Assembly (NCBI GenBank): GCA_016234495.1
Contig: JACRBI010000024.1
Location: 62,001 to 126,000, forward strand
Direction of reading: 5' to 3'
DNA length: 64,000 nt
From: Chloroflexota bacterium
GTDB lineage: Bacteria; Chloroflexota; Anaerolineae; Anaerolineales; Villigracilaceae
In this document: piece after piece, positions 23,298 to 31,811 of the stretch
How the letters are laid out: each line of letters begins with the position of its first letter
How positions within the stretch are numbered: position 1 is the first letter of the stretch
Notes under the pieces: model-generated
What the model saw: only the letters and a program-made list of their open reading frames with translations
Told to the model about the DNA's origin: nothing
The model's database searches: none
Made by a program: the position numbers and the translations under genes

Positions 23298-24221
23298 ATG
23301 CCCCGCAAAGTAAAACTCATCCTTAACCCCATGGCCGACATGGGACGCGCCTGGAAGACAGCCAACGACCTGCGCCCCATCGCGCAGGAATTTAAAGGCG
23401 AAATCTCGTGGAGCGGAACAGTCTACCCGACCCACGCCATCGAACTCGCCAAACAAGCCGCAGAGGAAGGCTGTGACATGGTGGTCGCCATGGGCGGAGA
23501 CGGGACAGTCCACGAAGTGATGAACGGGTTGATGCAAGTCCCTGAAGATAAACGTCCCATCATGGGCGTTGTGCCGATCGGCTCAGGCAATGACTTTGCC
23601 TATTCAATGGGGATCACGCAAAGGTCCGCGCACGCGCTGGCGCACGCACTCAAAGGCGAGAACATCCAATCAGTAGATATCGGCCTAATGACCGACGAAC
23701 ATGGTCGCAAGGAATATTTTGACAACACCCTCGGCATTGGCTTCGACGCCGTCGTCACCATTCGCTCGCACAAACTGCCCATCGTCAAAGGCTTCCTCAT
23801 GTACCTCACGGCGGTCATTCAAACCATCGTCTTGAACCATGACCCCGCCAAAATGCAGATCGAAACAGAAAATGAAAAGTGGGAAGAAAACGTGATCATG
23901 CTCACCCTTTGCAACGGTCCGCGTGAAGGCGGCGGATTCATGCTCTCGCCCGATTCAAAAAACAACGACGGCAAAATGGAATATGTCATCGTCAACAAAG
24001 TCTCGCGCGCCATGATGTTCCGCCTTGTGCCCGAGTTCATGAAAGGCACGCACATGCGCTTCAAACAGATCCGCATGGGCGGGTTCAAAAAATTCTCAAT
24101 CACATCCGACCTGCCACTTTACATCCACGCCGATGGCGAGATCTTCACCAGTTTCGGCAGTAATCTTCGCAAGGCCAATTTTGAAATTTTGCCGCAGGCA
24201 TTGCGAGTTGTTAGTGGATAA
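23298..24221 (+). CDS. YegS/diacylglycerol-kinase-like lipid kinase
   Basis: This 307-residue protein has the DAGK catalytic motif MGGDGTVHEVMNG (about 73-85) and PIGSGNDFAYSMG (about 103-115). The C-terminal beta-sandwich carries Y-I-H-A-D-G-E. The family phosphorylates diacylglycerol or related lipid alcohols with ATP, linked to phospholipid recycling. The ATG at 23298 is preferred because AGGAG (23287-23291) lies 6 bases upstream; a frame extending to 23175 adds a polar segment unlike the family. The next gene follows after a palindromic repeat. Substrate specificity (diacylglycerol, sphingosine-like or polyprenol) cannot be read from the sequence. Confidence 0.88.
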   Translation: MPRKVKLILNPMADMGRAWKTANDLRPIAQEFKGEISWSGTVYPTHAIELAKQAAEEGCDMVVAMGGDGTVHEVMNGLMQVPEDKRPIMGVVPIGSGNDFAYSMGITQRSAHALAHALKGENIQSVDIGLMTDEHGRKEYFDNTLGIGFDAVVTIRSHKLPIVKGFLMYLTAVIQTIVLNHDPAKMQIETENEKWEENVIMLTLCNGPREGGGFMLSPDSKNNDGKMEYVIVNKVSRAMMFRLVPEFMKGTHMRFKQIRMGGFKKFSITSDLPLYIHADGEIFTSFGSNLRKANFEILPQALRVVSG

Positions 24222-24224
24222 AAC

Positions 24225-24267
24225 ACGGAACACGCAACACGTTTATAATTCGTGTTACGCGTTCCGT
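24225..24267. repeat. inverted repeat with a TATAAT in its loop
   Basis: ACGGAACACGCAACACG (24225-24241) and CGTGTTACGCGTTCCGT (24251-24267) match as inverted copies with two mismatches. The 9-base centre contains TATAAT (24244-24249), so the element may act both as a hairpin after the lipid kinase gene and as a -10 for the downstream gene at 24272, which lacks a Shine-Dalgarno. Confidence 0.7.
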
Positions 24268-24271
24268 AATT

Positions 24272-25897
24272 ATGCCTGACCTACTTCACACCCTTCTCAA
24301 ATACGATATCGGACATCTCCGCATCATAGCGGATTCATGGGGGCTTGAACTGGAAACCAGCGAAGTAGATTCTGCAAGCGAAGAACTCTGCGCATCCTTT
24401 CTTGACCTGGAAGCTGTCACCGAAACAATAGACATTCTCCCCGCTGATGCACGCTCCGCGTTGACCGCACTTCTTGAATCAAACGGCAAAATGGAATGGG
24501 CGGCCTTTGCCCGCAAATTTGGCGAAATTCGTGAGATGGGCGCAGGCCGGCGCGACCGCGAACAGCCGCACATCAAACCGATCTCAGTTGCGGAAACCCT
24601 TTTTTATCGCGGCATCCTCGCCAAAGCCTTCTTCGACACCGGCAAAGGCGCACAGGAATTTGCATATATTCCCGAAGACCTATTCGAGATCATTGACGAA
24701 GTAACGAAAGAAGAAAGAGGTGGAAATTCCACCGAACCCCTTGGCCGTCCTGCAACCCCGCTTGAAAAGGCATTTGAAATCCTCGCAACAGATCACATAT
24801 TAGATGATGCTACAACGCTGCTGGCAGCACTACGCCTAAATCTGGAGTCCAACGGCTTGCCGTTGGACAGGCAGGAGCAAGCTACTGCGCTCCAAAATTT
24901 ATTGATAACAGCCGGCCTCATCAAAAAAGATGTCCCTCAAGCCGAAAAATTAAAAGCCTTTCTTGAAGCCTCTCGCGCGGATGCATTGAAGTCGCTTGGT
25001 GAAGCATGGCAATCGTCACATGAATTTGACGAATTGCGCTTAATCCCAACCATCATCTGTGAAGGCGAGTGGATAAATCAGCCGCTGGTCACGCGTGAAT
25101 TTTTGCTTGACTTGGTGAGCGCCATCCCGCAAAATAAATGGTGGAGCATTCCAGCCTTTGTCCGCGCGATCAAGGAAAAATTCCCCGATTATCAACGCCC
25201 GGCCGGTGACTATGATTCGTGGTTTATCAAGCGCACATCCGATGGACAATACCTGCGCGGTTTCGCCTATTGGGACTCGGTAGACGGCGCGTTGGTAAAG
25301 TACTTCATTCAAATTTTGCACTGGCTGAGCATGGCAGACCTCGCTTCACCGGAAGAAGGAAAAGAGGCAACGGCGTTTAGAATCAAGTCAAAAGTCGAAA
25401 GTCAAAAGTCAGACCTTCGACATTCGACCTTCGACGGAAAAATAACTGTTGTTTCCAATGGCAAAATTGTAATTTCCAGACTCTTTTCAAGAGCAGTGCG
25501 TTATCAGATTTCCCGCTTCTGTGAATGGGACGATGAACAGCCTGATGAATATCAATATCAAGTTACAGCACAATCTTTGAGACACGCCAAAGAGCAGGGA
25601 TTGAAAGCCGAGCAGTTATTGTCGCTGCTGGTGAAACACACCAATGGAAATGTCCCGCCGGCGTTGGTGAAAGCGCTCAAGCAATGGGATGCGCGCGGCA
25701 CTGAAGCTCGGGTGGAAAAACTGCTTGTGCTAAGAGTCAACAGGCCCGAGATTTTGGAAGAGATGCGTAAGTCGAAGGCGAGTAAATTTCTGGGCGAAAT
25801 ATTAAGCCCGACCGCAGTCATCATCAAAAGCGGAGCGGAATCCAAAGTACTGGCGGCGCTTGCAGAATTGGGGCTGTTATCTGAAATCGAAACATAA
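24272..25897 (+). CDS. helicase-associated (XPB/Ssl2 N-terminal-like) protein without a helicase domain
   Basis: The C-terminal third of this 541-residue protein, ending VEKLLVLRVNRPEILEEM, then FLGEILSPTAVIIK and V-L-A-A-L-A-E-L-G-L-L, matches what I know as the helicase-associated or XPB/Ssl2 N-terminal-like domain. In many bacteria this occurs without any helicase motor. The N-terminal part is helical and repeat-like, with winged-helix-like segments (E-W-A-A-F-A-R-K-F-G). No Walker motifs are present. A short segment encoded by a repeat word (25394-25435; K-S-K-V-E-S-Q-K-S-D) interrupts the middle of the protein. Function is not established; a nucleic-acid-binding scaffold is plausible. 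Confidence 0.7.
   Translation: MPDLLHTLLKYDIGHLRIIADSWGLELETSEVDSASEELCASFLDLEAVTETIDILPADARSALTALLESNGKMEWAAFARKFGEIREMGAGRRDREQPHIKPISVAETLFYRGILAKAFFDTGKGAQEFAYIPEDLFEIIDEVTKEERGGNSTEPLGRPATPLEKAFEILATDHILDDATTLLAALRLNLESNGLPLDRQEQATALQNLLITAGLIKKDVPQAEKLKAFLEASRADALKSLGEAWQSSHEFDELRLIPTIICEGEWINQPLVTREFLLDLVSAIPQNKWWSIPAFVRAIKEKFPDYQRPAGDYDSWFIKRTSDGQYLRGFAYWDSVDGALVKYFIQILHWLSMADLASPEEGKEATAFRIKSKVESQKSDLRHSTFDGKITVVSNGKIVISRLFSRAVRYQISRFCEWDDEQPDEYQYQVTAQSLRHAKEQGLKAEQLLSLLVKHTNGNVPPALVKALKQWDARGTEARVEKLLVLRVNRPEILEEMRKSKASKFLGEILSPTAVIIKSGAESKVLAALAELGLLSEIET
25394..25435. repeat. GTC-word repeat inserted in frame in the XPB-like gene
   Basis: GTCGAAAGTC (25394-25403) and GACCTTCGAC (25426-25435) are inverted copies with one mismatch, and further GTCAAAAGTC and TTCGAC words lie between. 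The element keeps the reading frame and adds roughly 15-20 polar residues. Confidence 0.7.
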
Positions 25898-25898
25898 A

Positions 25899-25934
25899 AA
25901 GACCTGACGGGTTTCGCAAAACCTGTCAGGTCTT
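25899..25934. repeat. AAGACCTGAC inverted repeat, possible terminator
   Basis: AAGACCTGACGGGTTT (25899-25914) and AAACCTGTCAGGTCTT (25919-25934) pair with one mismatch around 4 bases. It lies right after the XPB-like gene and ends 20 bases before kbl, whose AAAGGAG follows at once. It could end the upstream transcript. Confidence 0.8.
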
Positions 25935-25954
25935 ATAAATTAAAGGAGAAAAAA

Positions 25955-27133
25955 ATGTCAAAGACTGATTGGATCACACAGGAGATCGAAGCCCTGCAAA
26001 ACGCAGGATTGTACAACCGCATCCGCACCATCGGATCGCCGCAGGGTGCGTGGCTGGTGGTGGACGGCAAAAAGGTTTTGAACTTTTGCTCGAATAATTA
26101 TTTGGGATTGGCGAATCATCCCGCGCTGGTAGCTGCTGCAAAAAAAGCGACGGATGAGATGGGCGTGGGACCTGCCGCCGTGCGCTCCATCGCTGGCACA
26201 ATGACCTTGCACGTCGAGCTTGAAAAACGACTCGCGCAATTCAAAGGTGTCGAAGCCGCGATCACATTTCAATCAGGCTTTACAGCGAATTTGGCAACAG
26301 TCCCCGCGCTGGTTGGAAAAGAGGATGTGATTTTCTCGGACAGATTGAATCACGCTTCGATCATTGACGGCTGCCGCTTGTCCGGCGCAAAGATCATCGC
26401 GTATGAGCACAATGACGTGAAGTCACTCGAAGAGCAGATTCAAGCAAACTTGAAAGATTACCGCCGCGCACTCATCATCACCGATGGAGTCTTTAGCATG
26501 GACGGTGATATCGCGCCATTGCCCGATATTTATGAAGTGGCGAAGAAGTACGATATTCTTTTGATGGTGGATGATGCGCACGGAGAAGGCGTACTCGGCA
26601 AAGGCGGGCGCGGCATTGTGGATCACTTCGGCTTGCACGGCAAAGTGGATGTGGAAATCGGCACGATGTCGAAGGCGTTTGGCGTGATGGGCGGGATTGT
26701 GGCTGGCAAGTCTATCATCGTCGAATGGCTGCGCCAGCGCGGACGCCCGTTCCTGTTTTCGTCTGCGGTCACAGTCCCCGATGCGGCGGCCTGCCTCGCG
26801 GCGGTGGACTTGCTCGAAGACTCGACCCAACTGGTGGATAAACTATGGGAGAACGCAAAATACTTCAAAGCCGAAATGAAGATGCTTGGATTTAATACCG
26901 GTGTCAGCGAAACCCCGATCACACCGATCATGCTGGGCGAAGCGCCACTCGCCCAGCAATTCAGCCGCGAATTATTCGATGCGGGCGTATTCGCAATGGC
27001 TCTGGGATTCCCCACCGTGCCGCAGGGCAAGGCACGCATCCGCGTGATGATCTCTGCCGCTCATGCGAAGGATGATCTCGATCAAGGGCTGGAGGCGTTC
27101 AAGACTGTGGGGAAGAAACTGGGAGTCATTTAG
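25955..27133 (+). CDS. kbl: glycine C-acetyltransferase (2-amino-3-ketobutyrate CoA ligase) family enzyme
   Basis: This 392-residue fold-type I PLP enzyme of the alpha-oxoamine synthase family has [37 protein letters not shown], the PLP-contacting [11 protein letters not shown], and the Schiff-base lysine in [12 protein letters not shown]. The overall pattern favours Kbl, which splits 2-amino-3-ketobutyrate into glycine and acetyl-CoA in threonine breakdown. AONS (BioF) is the main alternative because motifs overlap. No threonine dehydrogenase or biotin gene is adjacent to decide. AAAGGAG precedes the ATG, and a hairpin terminator (27170-27200) follows. Confidence 0.85.
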   Translation: MSKTDWITQEIEALQNAGLYNRIRTIGSPQGAWLVVDGKKVLNFCSNNYLGLANHPALVAAAKKATDEMGVGPAAVRSIAGTMTLHVELEKRLAQFKGVEAAITFQSGFTANLATVPALVGKEDVIFSDRLNHASIIDGCRLSGAKIIAYEHNDVKSLEEQIQANLKDYRRALIITDGVFSMDGDIAPLPDIYEVAKKYDILLMVDDAHGEGVLGKGGRGIVDHFGLHGKVDVEIGTMSKAFGVMGGIVAGKSIIVEWLRQRGRPFLFSSAVTVPDAAACLAAVDLLEDSTQLVDKLWENAKYFKAEMKMLGFNTGVSETPITPIMLGEAPLAQQFSRELFDAGVFAMALGFPTVPQGKARIRVMISAAHAKDDLDQGLEAFKTVGKKLGVI

Positions 27134-27169
27134 TCGGATAGTCGCGTGGTCAAGTAGTCTGATAGTTAT

Positions 27170-27200
27170 AGCGGCCTTGAAAAAACTCAGGGCCGCTTTT
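27170..27200 (+). terminator. intrinsic terminator after kbl
   Basis: AGCGGCC (27170-27176) pairs with GGCCGCT (27191-27197), with TGA/TCA pairing inside, and is followed by TTTT. It lies about 37 bases after the kbl stop. Confidence 0.75.
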
Positions 27201-27214
27201 CAATTCGGAGTAAA

Positions 27215-27237
27215 AGGTCATAATTTATCTATGACCT
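27215..27237. promoter_or_regulatory. inverted repeat upstream of the Rrf2 promoter
   Basis: AGGTCATA (27215-27222) and TATGACCT (27230-27237) form a perfect 8-bp inverted repeat with a 7-base centre, just upstream of the -35 at 27245. The dyad size fits a dimeric regulator's site, possibly an activator or the Rrf2 protein itself. Confidence 0.4.
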
Positions 27238-27244
27238 AAATCAC

Positions 27245-27273
27245 TTGCCTTGTTACAGATTACACAATAAAAT
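27245..27273 (+). promoter_or_regulatory. promoter of the Rrf2 regulator gene
   Basis: TTGCCT (27245-27250) and TAAAAT (27268-27273) are spaced by exactly 17 bases. Transcription would start near 27280, leaving a leader of about 38 bases with AGAGG ahead of the ATG at 27318. Confidence 0.6.
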
Positions 27274-27283
27274 CGTGTTTATC

Positions 27284-27296
27284 GGTAAATTTTACC
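27284..27296. promoter_or_regulatory. candidate operator for Rrf2 autoregulation
   Basis: GGTAAATTTTACC is a perfect 6-bp dyad around one base, placed just after the predicted transcription start. A bound dimer there would block initiation, the common arrangement for self-repressing IscR/NsrR-type regulators. Confidence 0.5.
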
Positions 27297-27317
27297 TGTT
27301 TATTAGAAGAGGTTTTT

Positions 27318-27731
27318 ATGCAAATCACCCGTCAAGCAGATTATGCCGTCCGCGCAGTACTTCACCTGGCACAAAGCGGCGATGAACGAACCGCCACCAG
27401 CGCGATCGCGGAAGAACAGCGCATTCCCCCGTCGTTTCTGGCAAAAATAGTATCGCAGTTATCCATCGCCGGACTTCTGCATACCTCACGCGGCGCACGC
27501 GGCGGAGTTGTCCTTGCCCGTGCTGCAAAAGACATCACACTGCTGGAAGTGATCGAAGCGATTGACGGTCCCATTCAACTCAATGAGTGCGTCGGCGATA
27601 ACGGCACCTGCTCCTTTGACGATAACTGTCCTCTGCGCCCGGTCTGGTGCGAGGCACAGGAAGATTTGGTAAAAAGACTCAAAGGCACAAATTTTGCTGA
27701 CATGATTGCAACTGGTAAAGTCACCGGTTAA
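27318..27731 (+). CDS. Rrf2-family iron-sulfur regulator (IscR/NsrR-like)
   Basis: The N-terminus of this 137-residue protein, MQITRQADYAVRAVLHLA, and the winged-helix segment IPPSFLAKIVSQLSIAGLL...SRGARGG match Rrf2 regulators. Three cysteines in E-C-V-G-D-N-G-T-C-S-F-D-D-N-C-P give the C-x5-C-x5-C pattern that holds an iron-sulfur cluster, and a fourth Cys lies in VWCEAQ. It should therefore sense iron-sulfur status, NO or redox. No isc or suf genes are adjacent. The upstream region shows a promoter, an overlapping dyad and a second dyad further upstream, consistent with autoregulation. A terminator follows the gene. Confidence 0.9.
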   Translation: MQITRQADYAVRAVLHLAQSGDERTATSAIAEEQRIPPSFLAKIVSQLSIAGLLHTSRGARGGVVLARAAKDITLLEVIEAIDGPIQLNECVGDNGTCSFDDNCPLRPVWCEAQEDLVKRLKGTNFADMIATGKVTG

Positions 27732-27750
27732 AGCATTTGAACTCGATCAA

Positions 27751-27783
27751 GCCTCTCGGCTATAATTGCCGGGAGGCTTTTTT
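27751..27783 (+). terminator. intrinsic terminator after the Rrf2 gene
   Basis: GCCTCTCGGC (27751-27760) and GCCGGGAGGC (27768-27777) pair with one wobble and are followed by six T residues. The 7-base loop reads TATAATT, a consensus -10 hexamer. Confidence 0.9.
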
Positions 27784-27800
27784 ATATTTTGCCTAACACC

Positions 27801-27860
27801 GTAGGGGCGACCCTTCTAATCAATAAGGTTCTTCGTTTCCGCCAAGCGGGTCGCCCCTAC
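27801..27860. repeat. palindromic repeat, GTAGGGGCGACCC family, with a 34-base centre
   Basis: GTAGGGGCGACCC (27801-27813) and GGGTCGCCCCTAC (27848-27860) are perfect inverted 13-base arms identical to those at 19422-19450, but enclose a 34-base unrelated centre in place of one or two bases. The element ends 33 bases before the hutU start. Confidence 0.85.
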
Positions 27861-27892
27861 AGTAAATGCATATTTTCAACAAGGAGTTCCCC

Positions 27893-29551
27893 ATGTCCAC
27901 ATCTCGCGTTGTTCGCGCGCCGCGCGGAACACAACTGACCTGCAAGAACTGGCTTTCCGAAGCCGCCTATCGCATGATCCAAAACAACCTTGACCCCGAA
28001 GTGGCAGAGAAGCCCGAAGACCTTGTTGTCTACGGCGGGCGCGGAAAAGCCGCACGCAACTGGGAATCATACGATGCCATTCTTGAATCACTCAAAAACC
28101 TTGAAGAGGATGAAACCCTGCTCGTGCAATCGGGCAAGCCTGTGATTGTTTTCAAGAGTCACAAAGATGCGCCGAAAGTTTTAATCGCCAATTCAAACAT
28201 CGTGCCGCATTGGGCAACCTGGGAAAAATTCGATGAGCTGGATAAAAAAGGACTCATCATGTACGGGCAGATGACCGCCGGCTCATGGATCTACATCGGC
28301 ACGCAGGGAATTTTGCAGGGGACTTACGAAACCTTCGGCGCGCTTGCCAAACTCAAAGGTTGGGATTCGTTGAAAGGCAAATTCGTCCTCACCGCAGGCT
28401 TGGGCGGAATGGGCGGCGCACAGCCTTTATCCATCACCATGAACGAAGGCGTTGGCTTGGTCGTTGAAGTTGACTCCGAACGCGCCGAGCGCCGCCGCGC
28501 CATCGGCTATGTGGATATGGTTGTGGACAACCTCGAAGAAGCAATGACTCTTGTGGAGGAATTCAAACAAAAGGGAATCCCAAAATCCATCGGTCTGATC
28601 GGCAATGCGGCAGACGTATATTCCGAGCTTGCCGCGCGCGGAGTCGTCCCCGACGTGGTTACTGACCAGACTTCGGCGCATGAGGCATTGTTCTACGTGC
28701 CGTCAGGCTTAAGCATCACAGCCGCGAATCAATTGCGCGAGTCTGACCCTGAAAAATATAAAAAGATGGCAATGGATTCCATGTCCACGCATGTGCAAGC
28801 GATGCTTGCCTTCCAACGCGCGGGCGCGGAAGTTTTTGATTACGGAAATAATCTTCGCCAGCAGGCTTTCAACAACGGCGTGAGCGATGCGTTTGAATTC
28901 CCCGGCTTCGTGCCAGCTTACATCCGCCCGTTGTTTTGCGAAGGCAAGGGTCCCTTCCGCTGGGTGGCGCTCTCCGGCGACCCCGAAGATATTTACACCA
29001 CCGACAGAGCCATCATGGAGTTATTTCCCGAAGATGAGCACCTGCATCGCTGGTTAAAGATGGCAAAGGAAAAAGTCCCGTTCCAGGGGCTGCCCTCGCG
29101 CATCTGCTGGCTGGGATATGGCGAGCGCGCCAAAGCGGGCTTGAGGTTCAACGAACTCGTGGCAAGCGGGAAAGTAAAAGCGCCGATCGTGATTGGGCGC
29201 GATCATTTGGACTCAGGGTCTGTTGCTTCTCCGAACCGCGAGACCGAAGCGATGAAAGACGGATCAGACGCAATCTCGGACTGGGCCATCCTCAACGCGC
29301 TGATCAACGCTGTGGGCGGAGCGACATGGGTCTCGTTCCATCATGGCGGCGGAGTCGGCATGGGCTACAGCCAGCATGCGGGTCAGGTGATCGTGGCAGA
29401 CGGCAGCCCGGAAGCAGCTCTCAGACTGGAGCGTGTCCTTACAACAGATCCAGGCATGGGCGTGGCAAGACACGCTGACGCGGGTTATGAAATCGCCATT
29501 GACGCCGCAAAACGTCACGGGTTGAAAATGCCGATGCTCAAGTCATCGTAA
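27893..29551 (+). CDS. hutU: urocanate hydratase
   Basis: This 552-residue NAD-dependent enzyme of histidine breakdown converts urocanate to imidazolonepropionate. It has the family N-terminus ([13 protein letters not shown]), the glycine-rich [12 protein letters not shown], and the region around the conserved cysteine ([12 protein letters not shown]), followed by [21 protein letters not shown]-type residues (positions about 430-450) and [18 protein letters not shown] 27893 is chosen because AAGGAG lies 6 bases upstream; an in-frame ATG at 27866 adds residues partly from the repeat flank. No hutH, hutI or hutG lies next to it, so it is an orphan hut gene here. Confidence 0.95.
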   Translation: MSTSRVVRAPRGTQLTCKNWLSEAAYRMIQNNLDPEVAEKPEDLVVYGGRGKAARNWESYDAILESLKNLEEDETLLVQSGKPVIVFKSHKDAPKVLIANSNIVPHWATWEKFDELDKKGLIMYGQMTAGSWIYIGTQGILQGTYETFGALAKLKGWDSLKGKFVLTAGLGGMGGAQPLSITMNEGVGLVVEVDSERAERRRAIGYVDMVVDNLEEAMTLVEEFKQKGIPKSIGLIGNAADVYSELAARGVVPDVVTDQTSAHEALFYVPSGLSITAANQLRESDPEKYKKMAMDSMSTHVQAMLAFQRAGAEVFDYGNNLRQQAFNNGVSDAFEFPGFVPAYIRPLFCEGKGPFRWVALSGDPEDIYTTDRAIMELFPEDEHLHRWLKMAKEKVPFQGLPSRICWLGYGERAKAGLRFNELVASGKVKAPIVIGRDHLDSGSVASPNRETEAMKDGSDAISDWAILNALINAVGGATWVSFHHGGGVGMGYSQHAGQVIVADGSPEAALRLERVLTTDPGMGVARHADAGYEIAIDAAKRHGLKMPMLKSS

Positions 29552-29638
29552 ATATTCATCCAATTTTTACTTTTTCTTAACCCGGCCTTTATTCTGAATA
29601 GCTGGATCTGTTGATAACATCGGTCAACAGAGCCAGCC

Positions 29639-30688
29639 ATGAGAAAATATAGCGTTTTATTAGTGTGCCTGTTGTTATCAGGAAGTGTTTCGACCCCCAT
29701 TCTTTGGGAAAGCGCGCTTTCCAAGACCGTTGCCATTTTTGCGCCTCATCGCCCGTTGAGGCACATCCCAGACAACGCGACATCTTTAGAGCCTGAAATA
29801 ATTTCTGATGTGGAGATTGTCTCCCCGGCGATCCCATCGGCGCCAGGTGTTGAGCGGGTGTTGATCGTCAGCTATGATGGGATGCGCCCGGACGCGATCG
29901 CTGCCGCGCCGATGAATAACCTGCTTGGCTTGATCAATAACGGCGCGTACACATTGACGAACGCGGTAACGATTGCCTATCCGTCCACGCTGCCGAGCCA
30001 CGCGGCCATGCTTTCAGGGTTGTGCATGGCAGAAAACGGCATCATTTATGATAAGTACTATAAATATATGGGCTACTCAAAAGGTGTGGATATTTTTGAT
30101 CTCGCTCACGCGAGCGGGATGAGAACAGTGATGATCGTTGGCAAGGATAAATTAAGGCAGCTCGCCGAACCGGAAACAACCGATGTCTTTGAAGTCCGGT
30201 ATGATGAGGCTTCCATCGCACAAGCGGCAGTGGAGCAAATTCCTCAAGGCTTTGGCTTGATGTTTGTCCATTTCCCCAGCCCCGATCAGGTTGGGCACAA
30301 ATACGGGTGGATGGGTGTTTCGTATTTGGAGATGCTTCGCAATGGCGATGAAGCGTTGGGAAATATCCTCGCCGAGTTGGATAGAAGCGGTCTGCGCGAA
30401 ACCACGCTCATTATTGTCACCGCTGACCACGGCGGGCACGACGAGAATCATATCGGACTGGTGATCGAAGATTTTCAAATTCCCTGGATTGCATCGGGCG
30501 CACGGATTGTTCCCGGGGAAGTGACTGTTTCAGTCCAAACAATGGACACAGCCGCCACAGCCGCTCACGCGCTGGGGCTGCCGCTCCAGCCTGAATGGGT
30601 GGGGATTCCGGTTTACGAAGCCTTTGGCGAGCCCACATTAAATGTTCATCCTGAAGATACCAACTGGCCCTGCCACGAGTGGAATTAA
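29639..30688 (+). CDS. secreted type I phosphodiesterase / alkaline-phosphatase-superfamily protein
   Basis: An N-terminal hydrophobic signal segment (about 4-20) suggests export of this 349-residue protein. The catalytic fold begins VERVLIVSYDGMRPD (metal-binding Asp). The nucleophile region AYPSTLPSHAAMLSG corresponds to the T-x-P-N/S-H motif of nucleotide pyrophosphatase/phosphodiesterase enzymes. Further metal ligands are in PDQVGHKYG and TADHGGHDENH, as expected for a two-zinc active site. It is shorter than many NPP proteins and may act on phosphodiesters, phospholipids or nucleotides outside the membrane. The gene stands alone between hutU and the AEC transporter. Confidence 0.85.
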   Translation: MRKYSVLLVCLLLSGSVSTPILWESALSKTVAIFAPHRPLRHIPDNATSLEPEIISDVEIVSPAIPSAPGVERVLIVSYDGMRPDAIAAAPMNNLLGLINNGAYTLTNAVTIAYPSTLPSHAAMLSGLCMAENGIIYDKYYKYMGYSKGVDIFDLAHASGMRTVMIVGKDKLRQLAEPETTDVFEVRYDEASIAQAAVEQIPQGFGLMFVHFPSPDQVGHKYGWMGVSYLEMLRNGDEALGNILAELDRSGLRETTLIIVTADHGGHDENHIGLVIEDFQIPWIASGARIVPGEVTVSVQTMDTAATAAHALGLPLQPEWVGIPVYEAFGEPTLNVHPEDTNWPCHEWN

Positions 30689-30719
30689 AACAAGACTTAA
30701 GCAAAACCCAAAACGTATG

Positions 30720-30781
30720 CCGCTAATCCTCGCTGATCTGCGCTATTTTTTCAATTCGTGCGGATTAGCGAAGATTAGCGG
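30720..30781. repeat. inverted repeat, CCGCTAATC word
   Basis: CCGCTAATCCTCGCTGATC (from 30720) and GATTAGCGAAGATTAGCGG (to 30781) are imperfect inverted copies. The stretch 30689-30889 otherwise holds no gene; a TATAAT for the next gene lies at its right end. Confidence 0.7.
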
Positions 30782-30874
30782 ACTATTTTTGAGTGAGCGA
30801 TAGCCCCACTGATATTGGTTGGTTCCTCTCGCCTCCGTTTTTTTTTGCGTCACGCGGCCTGAAATCATGGGGGT

Positions 30875-30880
30875 TATAAT
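30875..30880 (+). promoter_or_regulatory. -10 element giving a near-leaderless mRNA
   Basis: A consensus TATAAT ends 9 bases before the ATG at 30890, so transcription would start within about 3 bases of the start codon. No Shine-Dalgarno precedes the ATG. The -35 region is not recognisable. Confidence 0.45.
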
Positions 30881-30889
30881 TTCTTCACC

Positions 30890-31807
30890 ATGTCCATCAA
30901 CGAACTCATCACCACCTTTGCTAACAACCTCCTGCCCATTCTGCTGGTCGGCGGGGCGGGATTTTTACTCGGCAAATTTCTCACCGTCGATTCGCGCTCG
31001 CTGGGGCGCGTTGTCTTTTATGTCTTCAGCCCGCTGCTGGTCTTTGACTTGATGATCAAAAGCAAATTAAACCTCGGCCAGGCATTGACCACTGTCGGGT
31101 ATACGGTCTGCGTGATCTCCATCATGGGCACATTGGCTTTCCTGTTCAGCAAATTACTTAAACTTGAAAGACCCTACATGCTGGCTGTCATTCTGACGGT
31201 CGCGTTTGGCAACACCGGCAACTACGGACTGCCGCTGGTCAAGTTCGCATTTGGGGATGACGCGCTGGCGGTCGCATCCATTTTTTATGTGACCACCACC
31301 ATTCTCTTTAACACGGTCGGCGTCATCATCGCATCCCTCGGCCACATGGATTTGAAATCTGCGGTGCTGGGAATCTTCAAACTGCCGATCGTGTACGGCG
31401 TGCTGCTGGCGATTCTGGTAAAGGCATTGGGAATTGAACTTCCCCTGCCCATTTCGCGCACGATTGAAATCGCCGCCAACGGCGCGATTCCCGTCATGCT
31501 CGTTCTGCTTGGTCTGGAATTAACGCGCATTCAATGGTCGCACAACTTCCGCGCGCTGGGACTGGGCGTGTTGGCCAAGCTTCTGCTCGGCCCGCTCATC
31601 GGCTTGCTGCTTGCGGGCTTATTCGGGCTGGAACACACGGCGCGACAGGCGAGCGTGCTGGAGGCATCCATGCCGGCGGCGGTGGCGACAACCGTTGTAG
31701 CAACGGAATATAGACTCGAGCCTTCGCTGGTGACGGCGATTGTCTTTCTTGGCACGGCGCTCAGTCCGTTGACGCTCACGCCGCTGCTTGTCTACTTGGC
31801 GAGGTAA
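30890..31807 (+). CDS. AEC-family (auxin efflux carrier-like) transporter
   Basis: This 305-residue protein has about ten transmembrane helices in two inverted halves. The first half has FGNTGNYGLPLVKFAFG, the N-x-G-N-x-G-L-P signature of the auxin efflux carrier/bile-acid-sodium-symporter superfamily. The second half has the matching A-N-G-A-I-P-V-M-L-V-L-L-G-L-E-L and EASMPAAVATTVVATEY. Bacterial members move malate, other organic acids or amino acids; the substrate here is unknown. The stop lies 4 bases before the ATG of the peptidase gene, so the two are probably one transcription unit. Confidence 0.88.
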   Translation: MSINELITTFANNLLPILLVGGAGFLLGKFLTVDSRSLGRVVFYVFSPLLVFDLMIKSKLNLGQALTTVGYTVCVISIMGTLAFLFSKLLKLERPYMLAVILTVAFGNTGNYGLPLVKFAFGDDALAVASIFYVTTTILFNTVGVIIASLGHMDLKSAVLGIFKLPIVYGVLLAILVKALGIELPLPISRTIEIAANGAIPVMLVLLGLELTRIQWSHNFRALGLGVLAKLLLGPLIGLLLAGLFGLEHTARQASVLEASMPAAVATTVVATEYRLEPSLVTAIVFLGTALSPLTLTPLLVYLAR

Positions 31808-31811
31808 TGAA

